From contig JAEOAD010000005.1 in assembly GCA_036365145.1 (NCBI GenBank), forward strand, positions 6,491,001 to 6,555,000: DNA of 64,000 nucleotides. The letters run 5' to 3'. Within the stretch, counting starts at the first letter, position 1, and each line of letters begins with the position of its first letter. The notes beneath the pieces were generated by a model. The model saw only the letters and a list, made by a program, of their open reading frames with translations, searched no databases and was not told the DNA's origin. This document shows positions 19,483-30,695 of the stretch, one piece after another. This DNA is from Orientallactaga sibirica. Lineage: Eukaryota > Chordata > Mammalia > Rodentia > Dipodidae. The translations under genes were made by a program, and so were the position numbers.

Positions 19483-21516
19483 TCCATTATGCTGAGCAGC
19501 ATGGAGTAAAGAGATCTGCTTTCCCACAGCTCTGTCAACTGCCTAGCTTCCCAACCTTGGCGGAAGTACTTCCGCTCTCTGGCCTTCAGCTTGCTAGCAC
19601 TGGCTCAGAGGCCATCCAGCCGGAGAATGAGCTTCGTGCCCGTTTTAGATGTCAAAGAGCATTGATACACAAGAACAAGAAGAGCTCTTCCGAGAGGACT
19701 GATTCCGCAGACAGGCTGTGGGTTTGGGAAGTTCTACAGTGTCATGGTCAGTTGGGTCAGTATCAAGGGTCCCCTAGGTATGTCCTTTTGCTCTCATCTG
19801 ACTACCACCAAATCCCTGTTTGCTTTGCTGGGCTAAACTAGTGCCCATCTGCCCTGCTGGACACTGGTTTCAGGACACAAGCGCTTCCTGCACCCCCTCC
19901 TCCGCTGCAAAACTTCTTAACCAGCCATGAGAATGCCTCACCACAAGAAACCTGGATTCCCCCAGTTCATTGGCATCCTCTGTTTGTAAATCTGAGGAAA
20001 GACCCTTGCAATTTTTAATTAAGAAGGGAAGCCCGAGGGAGCACACGTCCTGCAAGGTTCTTTAATCCTTCTCAATGCACACATGCCAAGGGTCAGGCCG
20101 TCTGTCCTGCAGCTACAGGGACAGAAGCTTTGGCTCTTTGTCATTCAGATTTTATTTCTCCATCACATGAAGCCTATTGAGGTTAAGTTTGTAAGTGTGT
20201 AATTGTGCAAATTGTCACCTTTCTTGCCACCCTCCCCTGTCTGCATGGTTTCCATTAAAAAACACCACGCAGACGGCCAAGTGTTTCAATACTTTTCACT
20301 CAAAATTACCACACAAATGGAAGACAGAACCCACTGATAAGACAGGTGCCTCTCCACCAAGCGAGTCATTGAAACAGAATGTTAAGACCATATCAAGATA
20401 GGAACCTTAAGTGGGTGGACTTTTAAAATGGTCCTGTCCAGATAGAATCAATTTGCTCATCTCATTTATGAGGAATCTGACAGCCAGAAGAAATCCCATT
20501 GTTTGTTTTCATGAAATCCAGTTATATCATTAAGACAAGACCTTTCCCAAACGTTTCTCTGGTCATATTGCTTCTCCATCACCTTTGAAACAGATCACCC
20601 TTGGAACAGTCCCTCATCCAGTCTCAAACAGCTCATCCATGGAAGGCTCCCCCACCCAGCCCCAGAACTTCTGCCTGTCTAAGCCTGAATTTGTTGAAGC
20701 GTGCTGAATGCCGCACAGCAAGCTTGTACACTGCTCGACAACTGCACTTCCACTGTAGGCTCCGGGGCGCACTATTGCCTGATGTTGAAAAAGACGTAGA
20801 GTGATGAATCAGCATCTCTTCAGGAGGTTTTTTTTGCATTCATCATGTGAACCTGTCCAGTTCACACCACTGTCAGTGCCAATGGGCAATCAAGAGTGTG
20901 CAATGGAAAAAAGGAAAGGTTTGGCTGAGAACAGTACCTAGTGATAGCCACAGAGTTTAGAGCCATAAGGAAGTTGAAGGTAGCAACCCCCTGCTCCTTG
21001 ACTGGGTGACTCTACCTAAAGTTGCACAGTTTGAAAGTCACAAATAATTGTCTAGAACCCTTGACTCTGGGACATTCCAAATGGCCTGGTTTAATTCTCC
21101 CATAATGAACAAGGGGTTCCAAAATGCTTCCCCGGATATTTTTCAAATTTCTTTATCTCCATCAACTGCCACATCCCCTGAACTGTCTTCCAAGCATGAC
21201 ACCCCATGGACGGTTCACACTCACTGGTCGCCAGGCACATACTGCCTTCCCCACTCTCTCCCTTTCCCAGCCTCCTCTTCATCTGTTCTGCTCTACCTCA
21301 GGGTATGAATCTGTGACAGAGGTTACTGGGAAACAGGTCAGCAGATTTTTTAAACTTCAAGCAAAAAGGCCTCACTAGGAAATGTATCTGTTTTAAAACA
21401 TGGCTTCCTTCCTGGCTCTGCTAAATTGAATGCTCATTGTTGTTTGTTTTAATTCTAATGTTCAAATCACTGCGTGCTGTATGACTCTAGAAAGCCTTAA
21501 TTTACTACCACCAAGA

Positions 21517-21522
21517 AATAAA
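21517..21522 (+). terminator. FBXL7: Likely distal polyadenylation signal of FBXL7
   Basis: A single canonical AATAAA sits in ordinary sequence and is followed by TG/GT-rich sequence (ATGTTGGTAATC) at the right distance for a cleavage and GU-rich element. It lies near the downstream end of the SINE-free block after exon 4. Placement is inference from sequence only. Confidence 0.5.
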
Positions 21523-21540
21523 GCAATATGTTGGTAATCA

Positions 21541-22162
21541 GGCTTAGCTTATCATTAATACTCTTGCCCGAGGACAGTGGTTTTCAAATAGGGACACTCA
21601 TTTAAAATGCAAGATCACAGCTGTCACTGTCCCTTTATATTTGGATCTATGACTTGGTCATCTCCCTTGATCTTAAGACGTTGGTTTAACAGGTAAGTGA
21701 AAAAAAAAAAAATTACCTTCTCAGGTTAGCTCAAGGATTCACTTGCTTAACCCAACTCTTGACACCTCACTTTAGAATTTACAATTTTGCACATTTTAAG
21801 AAGTGATACTTGGTACACTTTGTAACTCCCACAGTAGAGTGTGGGAGAACACCCTTAGCCAAATATGTTATTATTTCTATACTAACAGATATGGACAGTC
21901 ACTATATAAGCTTTATTTCAGACTCTAAATACCCATGTCTCAGTTCAGGTCAGGTAGTATTGTCATTAATTTGTGCAATACATGATGAAAGTAGTCCATT
22001 TTTCAGGGATATCTGGATTTTAGTATTACAGATACTTAAGTGTAGACTTACTTCAATATATGTTGCCTCTGGTTACAAATATCTTCAACACCATGCTGAC
22101 CATAAGCATCACCAAACTTTCAGGCTTGGGAAGAACTGTGACAACCTGATTTAAAAGGAAAT
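21541..22162. other. Intergenic stretch just after FBXL7
   Basis: No repeat apart from an A run at 21699-21711. An open frame at 21810-22154 (114 codons) has no recognisable feature. Confidence 0.5.
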
Positions 22163-22322
22163 CAACCTGGTGGGGAGGTACACACCTTTAATCCCAGCAC
22201 TTGAGAGGCTGAAGTAGGAGGATTGCTGTGAGCTTGAGGCCAGGCTGAGAGTATATAGGAAATTCCAGGTCAGCCTGGGCTAGAGCGAGGCCCTGCATTG
22301 GAAAACCAAAAAAGAAAAAGAA
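22163..22322 (+). mobile_element. B1 SINE
   Basis: CACCTTTAATCCCAGCACTTG, GAGGCTGAAGTAGGAGGATTG, ATTCCAGGTCAGCCTGGGCT and an A-rich tail. The first bases are diverged. Confidence 0.93.
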
Positions 22323-24064
22323 ATAATGTCAGTCAGTTGGAAGAAGTGAAATGCCATATTTTTCCTCCTCATGTAAATATTTAGAGCAATGTGGTGAAAA
22401 AGAAGCATTTGATAGCCTACTGGAGACCTTCATCCTTATAAACTGGGAACTCTGCAGGAGGTATTAATGTCACATGCATTTGTTTGAGACTTCTCAACCT
22501 GTGTTGCTTTAATAATGATCAGATAAGCCAACAGGACTATTAATTGCCTTGGAACATGAACTCCACGTAACTCAATGCAGTTCTTGTCCCAGTCTTAGGA
22601 TAGAGTGAGGGGAGTAAGATCCATTCACCTTCATAACTCATAACTTTTAAATTTATGGTTTTTTCGACAGTTTTTTAAAAAGCCTCCCTGAAGTCTGACA
22701 TCTAAGAGGATACAAAATGAAAAAGAAGGAACATTTCAAGAGGAAATTAATAGTGAAACTTCTTACCAGATCTACATTATCACAGAGTAATCATCAAAAG
22801 TTGGCACAATCTCCTGATTACTCCAGAGGGAAGTTAATTGGGGAAAATGCTAAATAGATGCCAGGAGACAGAGGAAACATTTAAAATGCTGGGTAACTAG
22901 TACAGTGAAAATGTTCACGTAGAAAATCTATGTAGCAAAATTGGTTTTCCTTTTGCACGCTGGTCCACCGGGTTTTGGTTTCTGATCATGCTGGAGGATG
23001 TCCTTGCAGCAGGAAGTGATATTGCACGGAGAGTGTGCACTGTTCACAGGGGACGCCCGTGCTATCACTAAGGTAATTGCTTGAGCACAGATCGAGTTAC
23101 CTGACAAGCAATTTAGGCAAGTTTCATTAAGACGACCACCAGGTAGCCCAAGCCTCTCGCATGAGGTTTGAGACACTGTCAAGGACTCTCGGGCTGCAGA
23201 CACTGCTACCAGACGGACTCCGGACATGCTCATTTCGTCCTTTCTGCTCTCAGTGTATCATTTCCCAAAGCCATGAGTTCGTGTTATAGAGTCCCTCTTC
23301 TCTCAAGTTAGCAGGTCAGATTACATTTGAGCCCACCGGAAATAACATCTCCACTCGGGATCTGTACAGGACACAGTCCTGCCTCTAGACCAAACCCATG
23401 CGGCATCGGCAGATACAATGCAGGAAGTACCTGCATCTCAGAGGCCAGTCTCCCACACCACTCAGAAAGTCTGCCTTTCAGCTCTGGTTGTTGCTTATGT
23501 CTTTAGCAGTGAGCACCTTCCAGGTTTCTGACAATAGTCTCAAACAATCACGTTTTCTTAAATTCCTTATCCATACATGTTCAACAAGTCATTTATGTTA
23601 TGGAATATTGTCTTTGCAGCTTCCTGGCTACTAAATTTTATTCAATAAGATGAGTTTATTCAAACGTTATCCTAGCCCAAATAATGATTAACATACAGTA
23701 ATGGACACGAGATTGCTACCACTTTGTTCATGAACCAGAAAGAGTTCATCATAAAAAACAAATTAAACAATCATTTATCAACCATCTACTCTATGTCAGA
23801 TACCATTACAGGTTCTGGGTGAATACGTACTCTAAAGAAACTCAGACCAAATATCGTTAGTACTACGTAATGACTCAGGGCTGCAGAGTTAAATATACAA
23901 GTAACACTCATTAGTTACTTCAAACTCATTGAGAGAATAGTACTTTCCTGTCACTGAGATTCTGGCCCTAATTAATTTACCAAAATAATAATGATAGGAG
24001 AGGTATACAAGTTGCAAAAATACCTTTTAGAAGAAAAGACCTTGAAAAGACCTTCATACTCTCT
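22323..24064. other. Intergenic stretch, mostly unique
   Basis: No SINE. TCATTTATCAACCATCTACT, then TATGTCAGATACCATTACAG (about 23772-23812), resembles a reversed L2/MIR 3' end. A 101-codon minus-strand frame at 22928-23233 has several Cys but matches no family I know. Confidence 0.5.
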
Positions 24065-24065
24065 G

Positions 24066-24293
24066 ATGGGCTGAAGAGATGTCTTAACATTTAAGGCATT
24101 TGCCTGGGAAGCCTAAGCACCCAGGTTTGATTCCCCAATACCCACATAAGCCGGATTCACAAGGTGGTGCATGTGTCTGGAGTTCATTTGCAGTAGCTAG
24201 GGTCCCTGGTGCACCCTTATTCTCTCTCTCTCTCTCTCTCCCGATCTATCTCTTTCTCCCTCATCTCTCAAATAAATAAATAAATATTTTTAA
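24066..24293 (+). mobile_element. B2-type SINE, first of a head-to-tail pair
   Basis: GGGCTGAAGAGATGTCTTAAC head, GGTTTGATTCCCCAATACCC, ATCTCTCAAATAAATAAATA tail. Confidence 0.93.
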
Positions 24294-24305
24294 AAGGGTA
24301 GATGA

Positions 24306-24537
24306 GGGCTGGAGAAATGGCTTAGTGGTTAAGGCATTTGCCTACTAAGCCAAAGGATCCTAATTCAATTCTCCAGGACCCATGCAAGCCAGATGCACAA
24401 GGGACACATGCGTCTGGAGTTCATTTGCAGTGGCTAGAGGCCCTGGCATGCCCATTCTCTCTCTGCCTCTCTTCTCTCTCTTTCTCTCTCTCTGCTTGAA
24501 AATAAATAAATAAATGATTAAAAAAAAAACATTGAAA
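24306..24537 (+). mobile_element. B2-type SINE, second of a head-to-tail pair
   Basis: GGGCTGGAGAAATGGCTTAGTG head and AAATAAATAAATGATTAAAA tail. AGGGTAGATG before and AGGGTGGATG after look like its target duplication. Confidence 0.94.
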
Positions 24538-24542
24538 AAAGG

Positions 24543-24585
24543 GTGGATGGCTCCATAGGAATGACACCCAAGGTTGTCCTCTGGC

Positions 24586-24623
<38 letters not shown>
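24543..24623 (+). mobile_element. B4-like SINE 3' remnant with (CA)n tail
   Basis: AAGGTTGTCCTCTGGCCTAC followed by about 18 CA units (24587-24623) is the usual 3' end of B4/RSINE elements. The 5' part is not identifiable upstream of the two B2 copies. Confidence 0.55.
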
Positions 24624-24625
<2 letters not shown>

Positions 24626-25244
24626 ATGGTGTGGGAAAGTAGTAACAAAACACGCAGCATCACGGAACCCACTCCGTGATAACACGAATGAACTAATTTC
24701 TGTCTGCTGTTCACGCACATCATCGAAACACTGACTAGCCTAACTACAGGATCCCAGGAATAGCCCCTTGGATTAAATATGCAGATTCTGTTTTGCAGAT
24801 ATACATGCCTAGCATGAGTGTGTATATTGTTGGAAAGAAGTATATAGCATGAAAACAACACTGAAAAATAATTTCTTTGGCAACCTAAGGTCCTTAGAGC
24901 ATGTGCATCCTCTCAAGCAGCATACACAAGAATGGTCCAAACACAGCCTGATGCCTGGGAACATGAAGTTATAATTCCTGAGTCTAACTGTTCTCTCCCT
25001 CAATCCTTATCCCTGACTTGTTCAGCCAACATGGACCCCTTTGGTGTATGCATCTGTATCTGTTCCTTTCTTCTTGCTAGGACAACGTACCTGGGCAGGA
25101 GCAGCTTAGGGAAGGGACGAGTTTGTTTTGGTGTATAGTTCCAGAGAGCAGAGTCCATCATGAATGGCAGGAGCAGAAGCCAGCTGCACATCGTCACACC
25201 CGTAAGGAAGTGCAGAGGCTGAATACAGCCAAGTGGGGTGACAT
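24624..25244. other. Intergenic stretch, mostly unique
   Basis: No named repeat. Sequence near 25140-25200 (AGAGTCCATCATGAATGGCAG, then GGAGCAGAAGCCAGC) looks like a reversed MaLR LTR 3' part, weakly. Confidence 0.4.
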
Positions 25245-25475
25245 TGTGGTGGTTTGAATGTAATAACTCCCGTAGGCTCATGAGTCTGAGCACTTGGTTT
25301 GAACACTTTGCTGTTCCCAGCAAAGTGATGCTACTTTGAAGGTTGTGGAACACTTAGTGTGTGGAGACTTGTGAGAGGAAGTGGGGCCTTGAGATATGAT
25401 CATAGAATAGCTCCACTTGCTATTCTCTCTATGTCCCCCTTTACCGGAGATCAGGCTGTCTCAATAATTTTCAAA
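25245..25475 (+). mobile_element. MaLR-type LTR fragment
   Basis: TGTGGTGGTTTGAATGTAAT start, GAACACTTTGCTG, GAAGGTTGTGGAACACTTAG and AGAGGAAGTGGGGCCTTGAG follow the LTR order seen at 26871. The 3' third is missing. Confidence 0.6.
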
Positions 25476-26870
25476 CTCGTGGGTGGCCCGTGTAAGATAC
25501 ATTAAATTGCCTTTAGCATTGCCGGAAAATGGACTTTACTTATGTCACTGAGGATAATTTCCTGGAAACCACAAATTCTATTAAGGTAGTGAATGAATTT
25601 ATTTGTCCTCGGTAATAATGAAGCAAATAGAGCCATTAAAAGTGTGCAAGTGACAAGAAGGCTTTTAAGTTCTGTCTCTCTGCAGGCAGAGTGATGGTTG
25701 CCATGGTTTCTCAGAGCTCTGCGTGACTCTCCGAATCTGAGTGGGCTTATTAAACCCATTTGAGATAGTCTAGCAAAAGAAAGAGGAGAGAGGATTTCTA
25801 ATTACAATGAATAACTGGTAATTGATACATTCTTTTTTCTGTTCTTCCAACCACTAATGAACATAGCTATCCTCTATCAATAAAACTTCTCTTAAAACCC
25901 ATGGTGGTTTTCCATCATGAACGTGTTCCTCATGGATATTTACATCTATGATTTAAACAAACTTATCATGGCTTTTTTTTTTATGAGAAAGTAGATAGAG
26001 GGACAACACTGTCACAACGGATAAATAACCCCTTTCTTCTTTATCTCAAAGCTTTCTCTCCTCTTTTTTTAAGATATGGAGACTAGAGTAGATGTAATTC
26101 GTTTTGTACATTTTTATATTTTCCACTCGTTAAGAATAACTACAAAAATGTATTTGAGTTCAGCTGTATGATTTCTTATTTTGCAATCTCACCCACTAAT
26201 AATGGGAAAGGTTTGATTTTTCCATACTCTGTTTCCACTCAGTAAAGTGCCCGAAGAGATATTTTCCCTAACAAATCCTCGCTGTAGAAGAACGAGAGCA
26301 TTCAGCTCGTTTCTCTTGTTCTCTTTGCCACCACACAGGCAAGTGTGTGATTTATGACATGGCTGATCTATGTGAATGGCAGCCGTGCAGCCAAATCTTT
26401 CCATTAGCTAGTTGGGACTGTGGGACTCCAGTTGGCTCTCCTCTGTGTTTATACTTTTAAAACCTGCAAAAATAATGACCATGGACAAGTTGCAAGGCTG
26501 GATATCAAGAGCCTGTGGGTTTAAAGAAAGATTGAGGAACATTCAAATAATGACCTCTCATTCACATAATGAAAGCCAGTCTCCTTCCGGATTTCCAACC
26601 TGGCACTGTTTCCCTGGCACCATCGCCTTGGGGCTCCTGCGTTCAATGCTTCTTTATAAAATAGCACACGCAGAAAGGCAGCGGGAAATACAAACACTGC
26701 CATGGGACAGCATTAGTCTCCCTTCCTTTTAAAACCTATGCTATATTTAAAACCTATTGCAAGATGATCTTAAAGTTGGCCGTGTGTTACATCATGATTC
26801 CTTTTGCTTTTCGCTTTTTTTCCGAAGGCCACACATTTGAAACCGAGCAGTTTGGTTTCTTTCACTCCAC
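25476..26870. other. Intergenic stretch, unique
   Basis: No SINE or LTR. Short A/T runs only. Open frames here are at most 106 codons (26412-26732) and show no features. Confidence 0.5.
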
Positions 26871-27212
26871 TATTGTTGAGGTCTGAACATGCCCCAAAGT
26901 CTTCATGTGTTTGAACACTTGGTTCCCAGATGGTGGTGCGGTTTGGGGAAGGTTGTGGAACCACGAGGAGGTGGGCTTTTGCTAGAGGAAGTGGGTCACT
27001 GGGTGATTGGCTCTAGGCTTTTGTTGATAGGCCACACTTCCTGTTTGCTTTCTCTTCCTGACAGGAGGCAGTGGGTTGAGTCAGTTTCCTGCTCCTGCTG
27101 CCATGCGTTCCCCACCATAACAAACTGCGCCTCCTGAACTATAATCCAAAACAAACCATAATCTGCTGCAGCTTCCCATCAGGCATTTGGCCACAGCAAA
27201 GAGTACTTAGTA
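26871..27212 (+). mobile_element. MaLR-type solo LTR, near complete
   Basis: TGTTGAGGTCTGAACATGCC, TTCATGTGTTTGAACACTTG, GGAAGGTTGTGGAACCACGA, GGCCACACTTCCTGTTTGC, CAGTTTCCTGCTCCTGCTGC and a TTTGGCCACAGCAAAGAGTA end. It is the best-preserved member of the LTR type also seen at 2677 and 45256. Confidence 0.7.
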
Positions 27213-27271
27213 CGCATGCTCTCAGCCTGTCTTGTTACAGCCTTCTGATCCAGTTGATTCAATGATTTCTT

Positions 27272-27519
27272 TTCTTTTAAATATATTTTATTTACTTATT
27301 TATCTGAGAGAGAGAGAGAGAGAGAGAGGAAGAGGCACAGAAAGAAGAAGTGGCAGAGAGAAAGAGAGAGAGGGCGCGGCAAGGCCTTCAGCCACTGCAA
27401 ACAAACTCCAGAAGCACAAGCCCCCTTGTGCATCTGGCTTAAATGGGTCCTGGAGAATTGAACCAGGGTCCTTAGGCTTCGCAGGCAAATGCCTTAACCA
27501 CTAAGCCATTTCCCCAGCC
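27272..27519 (-). mobile_element. B2-type SINE, antisense
   Basis: TATATTTTATTTACTTATTT tail side, GA tract, CCACTGCAAACAAACTCCAG, ending CTAAGCCATTTCCCCAGCCC. TTCAATGATTTCT and TTCAATAATTTCT flank it. Confidence 0.95.
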
Positions 27520-29807
27520 CAGTTCAATAATTTCTAAAAGCCATTTAAAGAGTTGTATCAAAGATACTTGTAACGTTTGTTTCTTGAAATACATAGTGTT
27601 ATATTAAGTGATTTTGGCCTCGTTTTAACTGCCCAAACATATTCCTTCCACATACCTACCAGTGAATTAAAATAGAAATAGAATAGAAGCAGAAACTTAA
27701 AACATTTTCATTTTGTAAGTAGTCCAATTCTAATGGAAGGGATTGTAATTGCATTGCAGTTCACCTGTCTCATGGGAATACCTGCTGGTCTAAAAGTTCC
27801 CGTAGTAGAAAAGGCTTATTTCCTTTCCATTTGGATTTTAATGGTAACTACACCCTTGAATTGCATAGTAAAAGAGCTCAGGCTACTAGCCATTTATTTC
27901 CAAGACACTAATAATATGCAAATGAATTTTAATCAACATCAAGATAACAGCAAGCAGCAAACAACAGTAGGATTTTGCACATCTGGAAAACTAATGCTGC
28001 AGAACCCTACTTTGAGCTGCCACCTTTCTGTCTTATCAGAATAAGGAATAGAAATTCTTTAGAACCCCATTTCAAAACTTACTAAAATCTCCCCACCACT
28101 CCAATCTGAAAGGAGAAAGTACAGCCAAAGGTGTCAGAATAAACAAAGGTCACTTCTTCGTGGCCACTTTCTCAACATTTTCCAAATGACCCTACATTGG
28201 CCACAGTCCAGCACTAAGGATGTGTCCAAAGAGATTTCTAATGTGATATTTTAATATATCCCATCAGCATTTCTCTTGATGTCAGCAATCCATGCTGAAG
28301 GGCTCTCGATGTGATCATGTACCAAGGTAAATCTCCACCTTAAGTCACCAGGGACCCTCCAGAGAACAAACTCTGAGACATGATCCAACTCTTCCCTTGA
28401 CACATGCTGCAGACTCAAAATAAAGGTTTGTTTTTAACTTTCATACCATGGTCAAGTCTGATCTTGTTCATTAGTTAGTTTTTAGATTAGACAGTACAGA
28501 AGTTGCTGCTCGTTCTATGACTGATGTTAATATTTGAAAGAATTTCTATGTTAAAGGACATGAGAACAACAGCCATTTAGGAACCAAGCTCTTTGCAAGT
28601 ATGGCCATCACTCATATTTCGATGATAAGCTAGTTTTCATAGAAAAGATAGGTAGATAGATGATAGATGAATATAGACAGATGACAGATGATGAATAGAT
28701 GGTAGACATAAACACATGCGTGCATGTGTGTGCATCTGCATATGTATAGTTGAGGAATAGCCAGCACTGAGGCCATCACACACACAAAAATGTCCCTGTT
28801 CTTAAAATTCTCACCAGCTTAGTATTCCATTCAGCTTTGGGACACACATTAACTTCAAGACACAAAACAACACAGAAAGGAAGCTATATCTATCAAAAAT
28901 ATTGACTGTAGCATCTGCCCTCAATTTTTTATTGAAATCACTCTAAATCTTGCCACTCTATCTGAGTAGAAAGAATAAAAGAGTAAGATATCCTCCTGAT
29001 GCTGGAATGAGAACAACAACAAAAAAAGAGATGTTTGATTCAGCCAACACCATTGAACTGCTGCTGCAGGAGGGAGCCGAGAAGAGAAATAACCATCTGA
29101 AAGGATGCAGACAGGACCTCATGGCCTAGATATTTTCCTCAGTTTTAATTACTGTGACTGCAGAAGAGAGCATTCATCAATGGCATTCAAAAGTCTCCCT
29201 TTTGCCAAACACAATCTTTTTTCTTTTTTACATTTTTTGAACATTTATTTTGCACTCACAGAAGCTTCCTAAGAACTCTGCCACACACAAACCAAATTTA
29301 GACTTCAGATTCTTCCCCAGCTTAACTACTTCCTTTTGAAATTTTATAAACAAGGTTTCGTACACAAGAGGTAGCAGAGGAAAATTCCAGGCCAATATGG
29401 TAGTAGTGAAATGTGCCCTCTATAACTGATCTTTAAAGTTCTCTAGCCAGACATCTTTTCTGAAAAAAAAAAAAATACAGCAAAGTGAAAACCATTGATA
29501 CTAAGAAATAGCCAATGTTCTGGGGAAATAATTTTCAAGGAATACAACCAAATTTTTCATGTGCCACCTCCGTATTTTTCTATTTGATTGGTCTGACTGT
29601 GGAAATACACAATGAACAGGCTATATATGCAAAGAATTATTCTAAAGATGTGAGAAGTACCTTTTGCTCTTATATCACTACTATTTTGTAAAGTGTGAAT
29701 TAGTGTTCAGAAAGAGGAAAGGACCATTCATAGATGGCCTGTTGAGAGCAGAAATTACAGGAGATACTTTGGCACAGTTTGGTTTCCACGGGTGACTCAA
29801 ATTATAT
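27520..29807. other. Intergenic stretch, unique
   Basis: No SINE or LTR over 2.3 kb. A decayed GATA-type tract lies at about 28648-28705, and an A run at 29463-29475. No credible coding frame. Confidence 0.5.
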
Positions 29808-29954
29808 ATATGTTTTTTGAGGTAGGGTCTCACTCTAGCTCATGCTGACCTGGAATTCACTATGTAGTCTCAGGGTGGCCTTCAACTCATGGCGATCCTC
29901 CTACCTCTGCCTCCTGAGTGCTGGGATTAAAGGCGTGCACCACCACGCCTGGCT
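29808..29954 (-). mobile_element. B1 SINE, antisense
   Basis: TTTTTTGAGGTAGGGTCTCAC, CTGACCTGGAATTCACTATG, GAGTGCTGGGATTAAAGGCG and CACCACGCCTGGCT are the reverse of a B1 monomer. Confidence 0.95.
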
Positions 29955-30387
29955 CACAATATTTTTTCTTAAGATGAAAAATGCAGCAGTCCCTGAGCCC
30001 CGCAGCTCCACAGAAATAGAAAAGTCAAAAAGGTCCCATGGACTTTAGGATCTTTCCGCACAAAAAATCCGCCAGACTCCTGGAAAGTTGACAATGTTCA
30101 GGACATCCCAGGTATTAAGACTTTCTTGATGATCATTTTGCTTCCGTTGGGGATACAATCAAGAGTAGACAAAATTCCTTTTTGCATGACATTCATCAGC
30201 TGTTATGGGAAGATCATCAGGAAGGAGGCATTTTGATTCAAATCAAGAACTATTTCTTAGATACCCACTAAAGCATCTTCACTCTTTCAGGCACTAAAGA
30301 CAAAGCAGGGAACCAGACCAACAAATCTCATACCTCGTGGAGTTGATGCTAGACGAGCTTTCTGTGATCGTAGGAATGTTCTTGAAG
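29955..30387. other. Intergenic stretch with weak ancient-repeat similarity
   Basis: CACTCTTTCAGGCACTAAAG followed by CAAAGCAGGGAACCAGACC (about 30280-30320) resembles an ancient mammalian repeat that often follows reversed L2-like ends. I cannot name the family. Confidence 0.35.
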
Positions 30388-30695
30388 TCTGCAGCCCAAG
30401 TCAGTAGCCACTAGCCATAGATGGCTCTTGAACATTTAATATGTGGCTGGCATGAATGAAGAATTGAAGGTTTAGATTTTATTCAACTTTAATTATTTTA
30501 TGTTTTGAGTAGCAGTCATTGGACTTTGGGGGATAATGACTTGTTTCCTGTCCTTGTTGTCTCATCCAGCAGCAGGACACACTTGAACTGTGGCCACCAT
30601 ACTGTCAAGCTGAATATTACACCTCATTCATTTTCTTTATTTTAACTTTAAGCGAACATCTGTGGCCAGTGACCACTATTTTGAACAACATGCTT
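30388..30695. mobile_element. MER5A-like hAT-Charlie DNA transposon remnant
   Basis: AGTAGCCACTAGCCATAGAT, GGCTCTTGAACATTTAATAT and GTGGCTGGCATGAATGAAG match the MER5A pattern as I know it. Near the other end CATCTGTGGCCAGTGACCAC is the inverted counterpart, so both terminal inverted repeats can be seen. The middle is enlarged by unrelated sequence. Confidence 0.6.

Larger units (their letters stand above)
18821..21540 (+). other. FBXL7: FBXL7 3' untranslated region (inferred extent)
   Basis: This is the sequence after the FBXL7 stop. It holds no SINE or LTR that I can see, unlike the flanks, and contains one TC microsatellite (19195-19243). The 3' limit is inferred from an isolated AATAAA at 21517-21522. 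That gives a UTR of about 2.7 kb, roughly what I recall for mammalian FBXL7. Short open frames in it (19051-19361, 19557-19841, 20601-20804) have no recognisable features. Confidence 0.55.

Noticed and set aside
22928..23233. 101-codon minus-strand frame with several Cys and a plausible start
   Set aside because: It has no known domain, no splice or promoter context and no codon bias that can be shown. A frame of this length is expected by chance in 64 kb.
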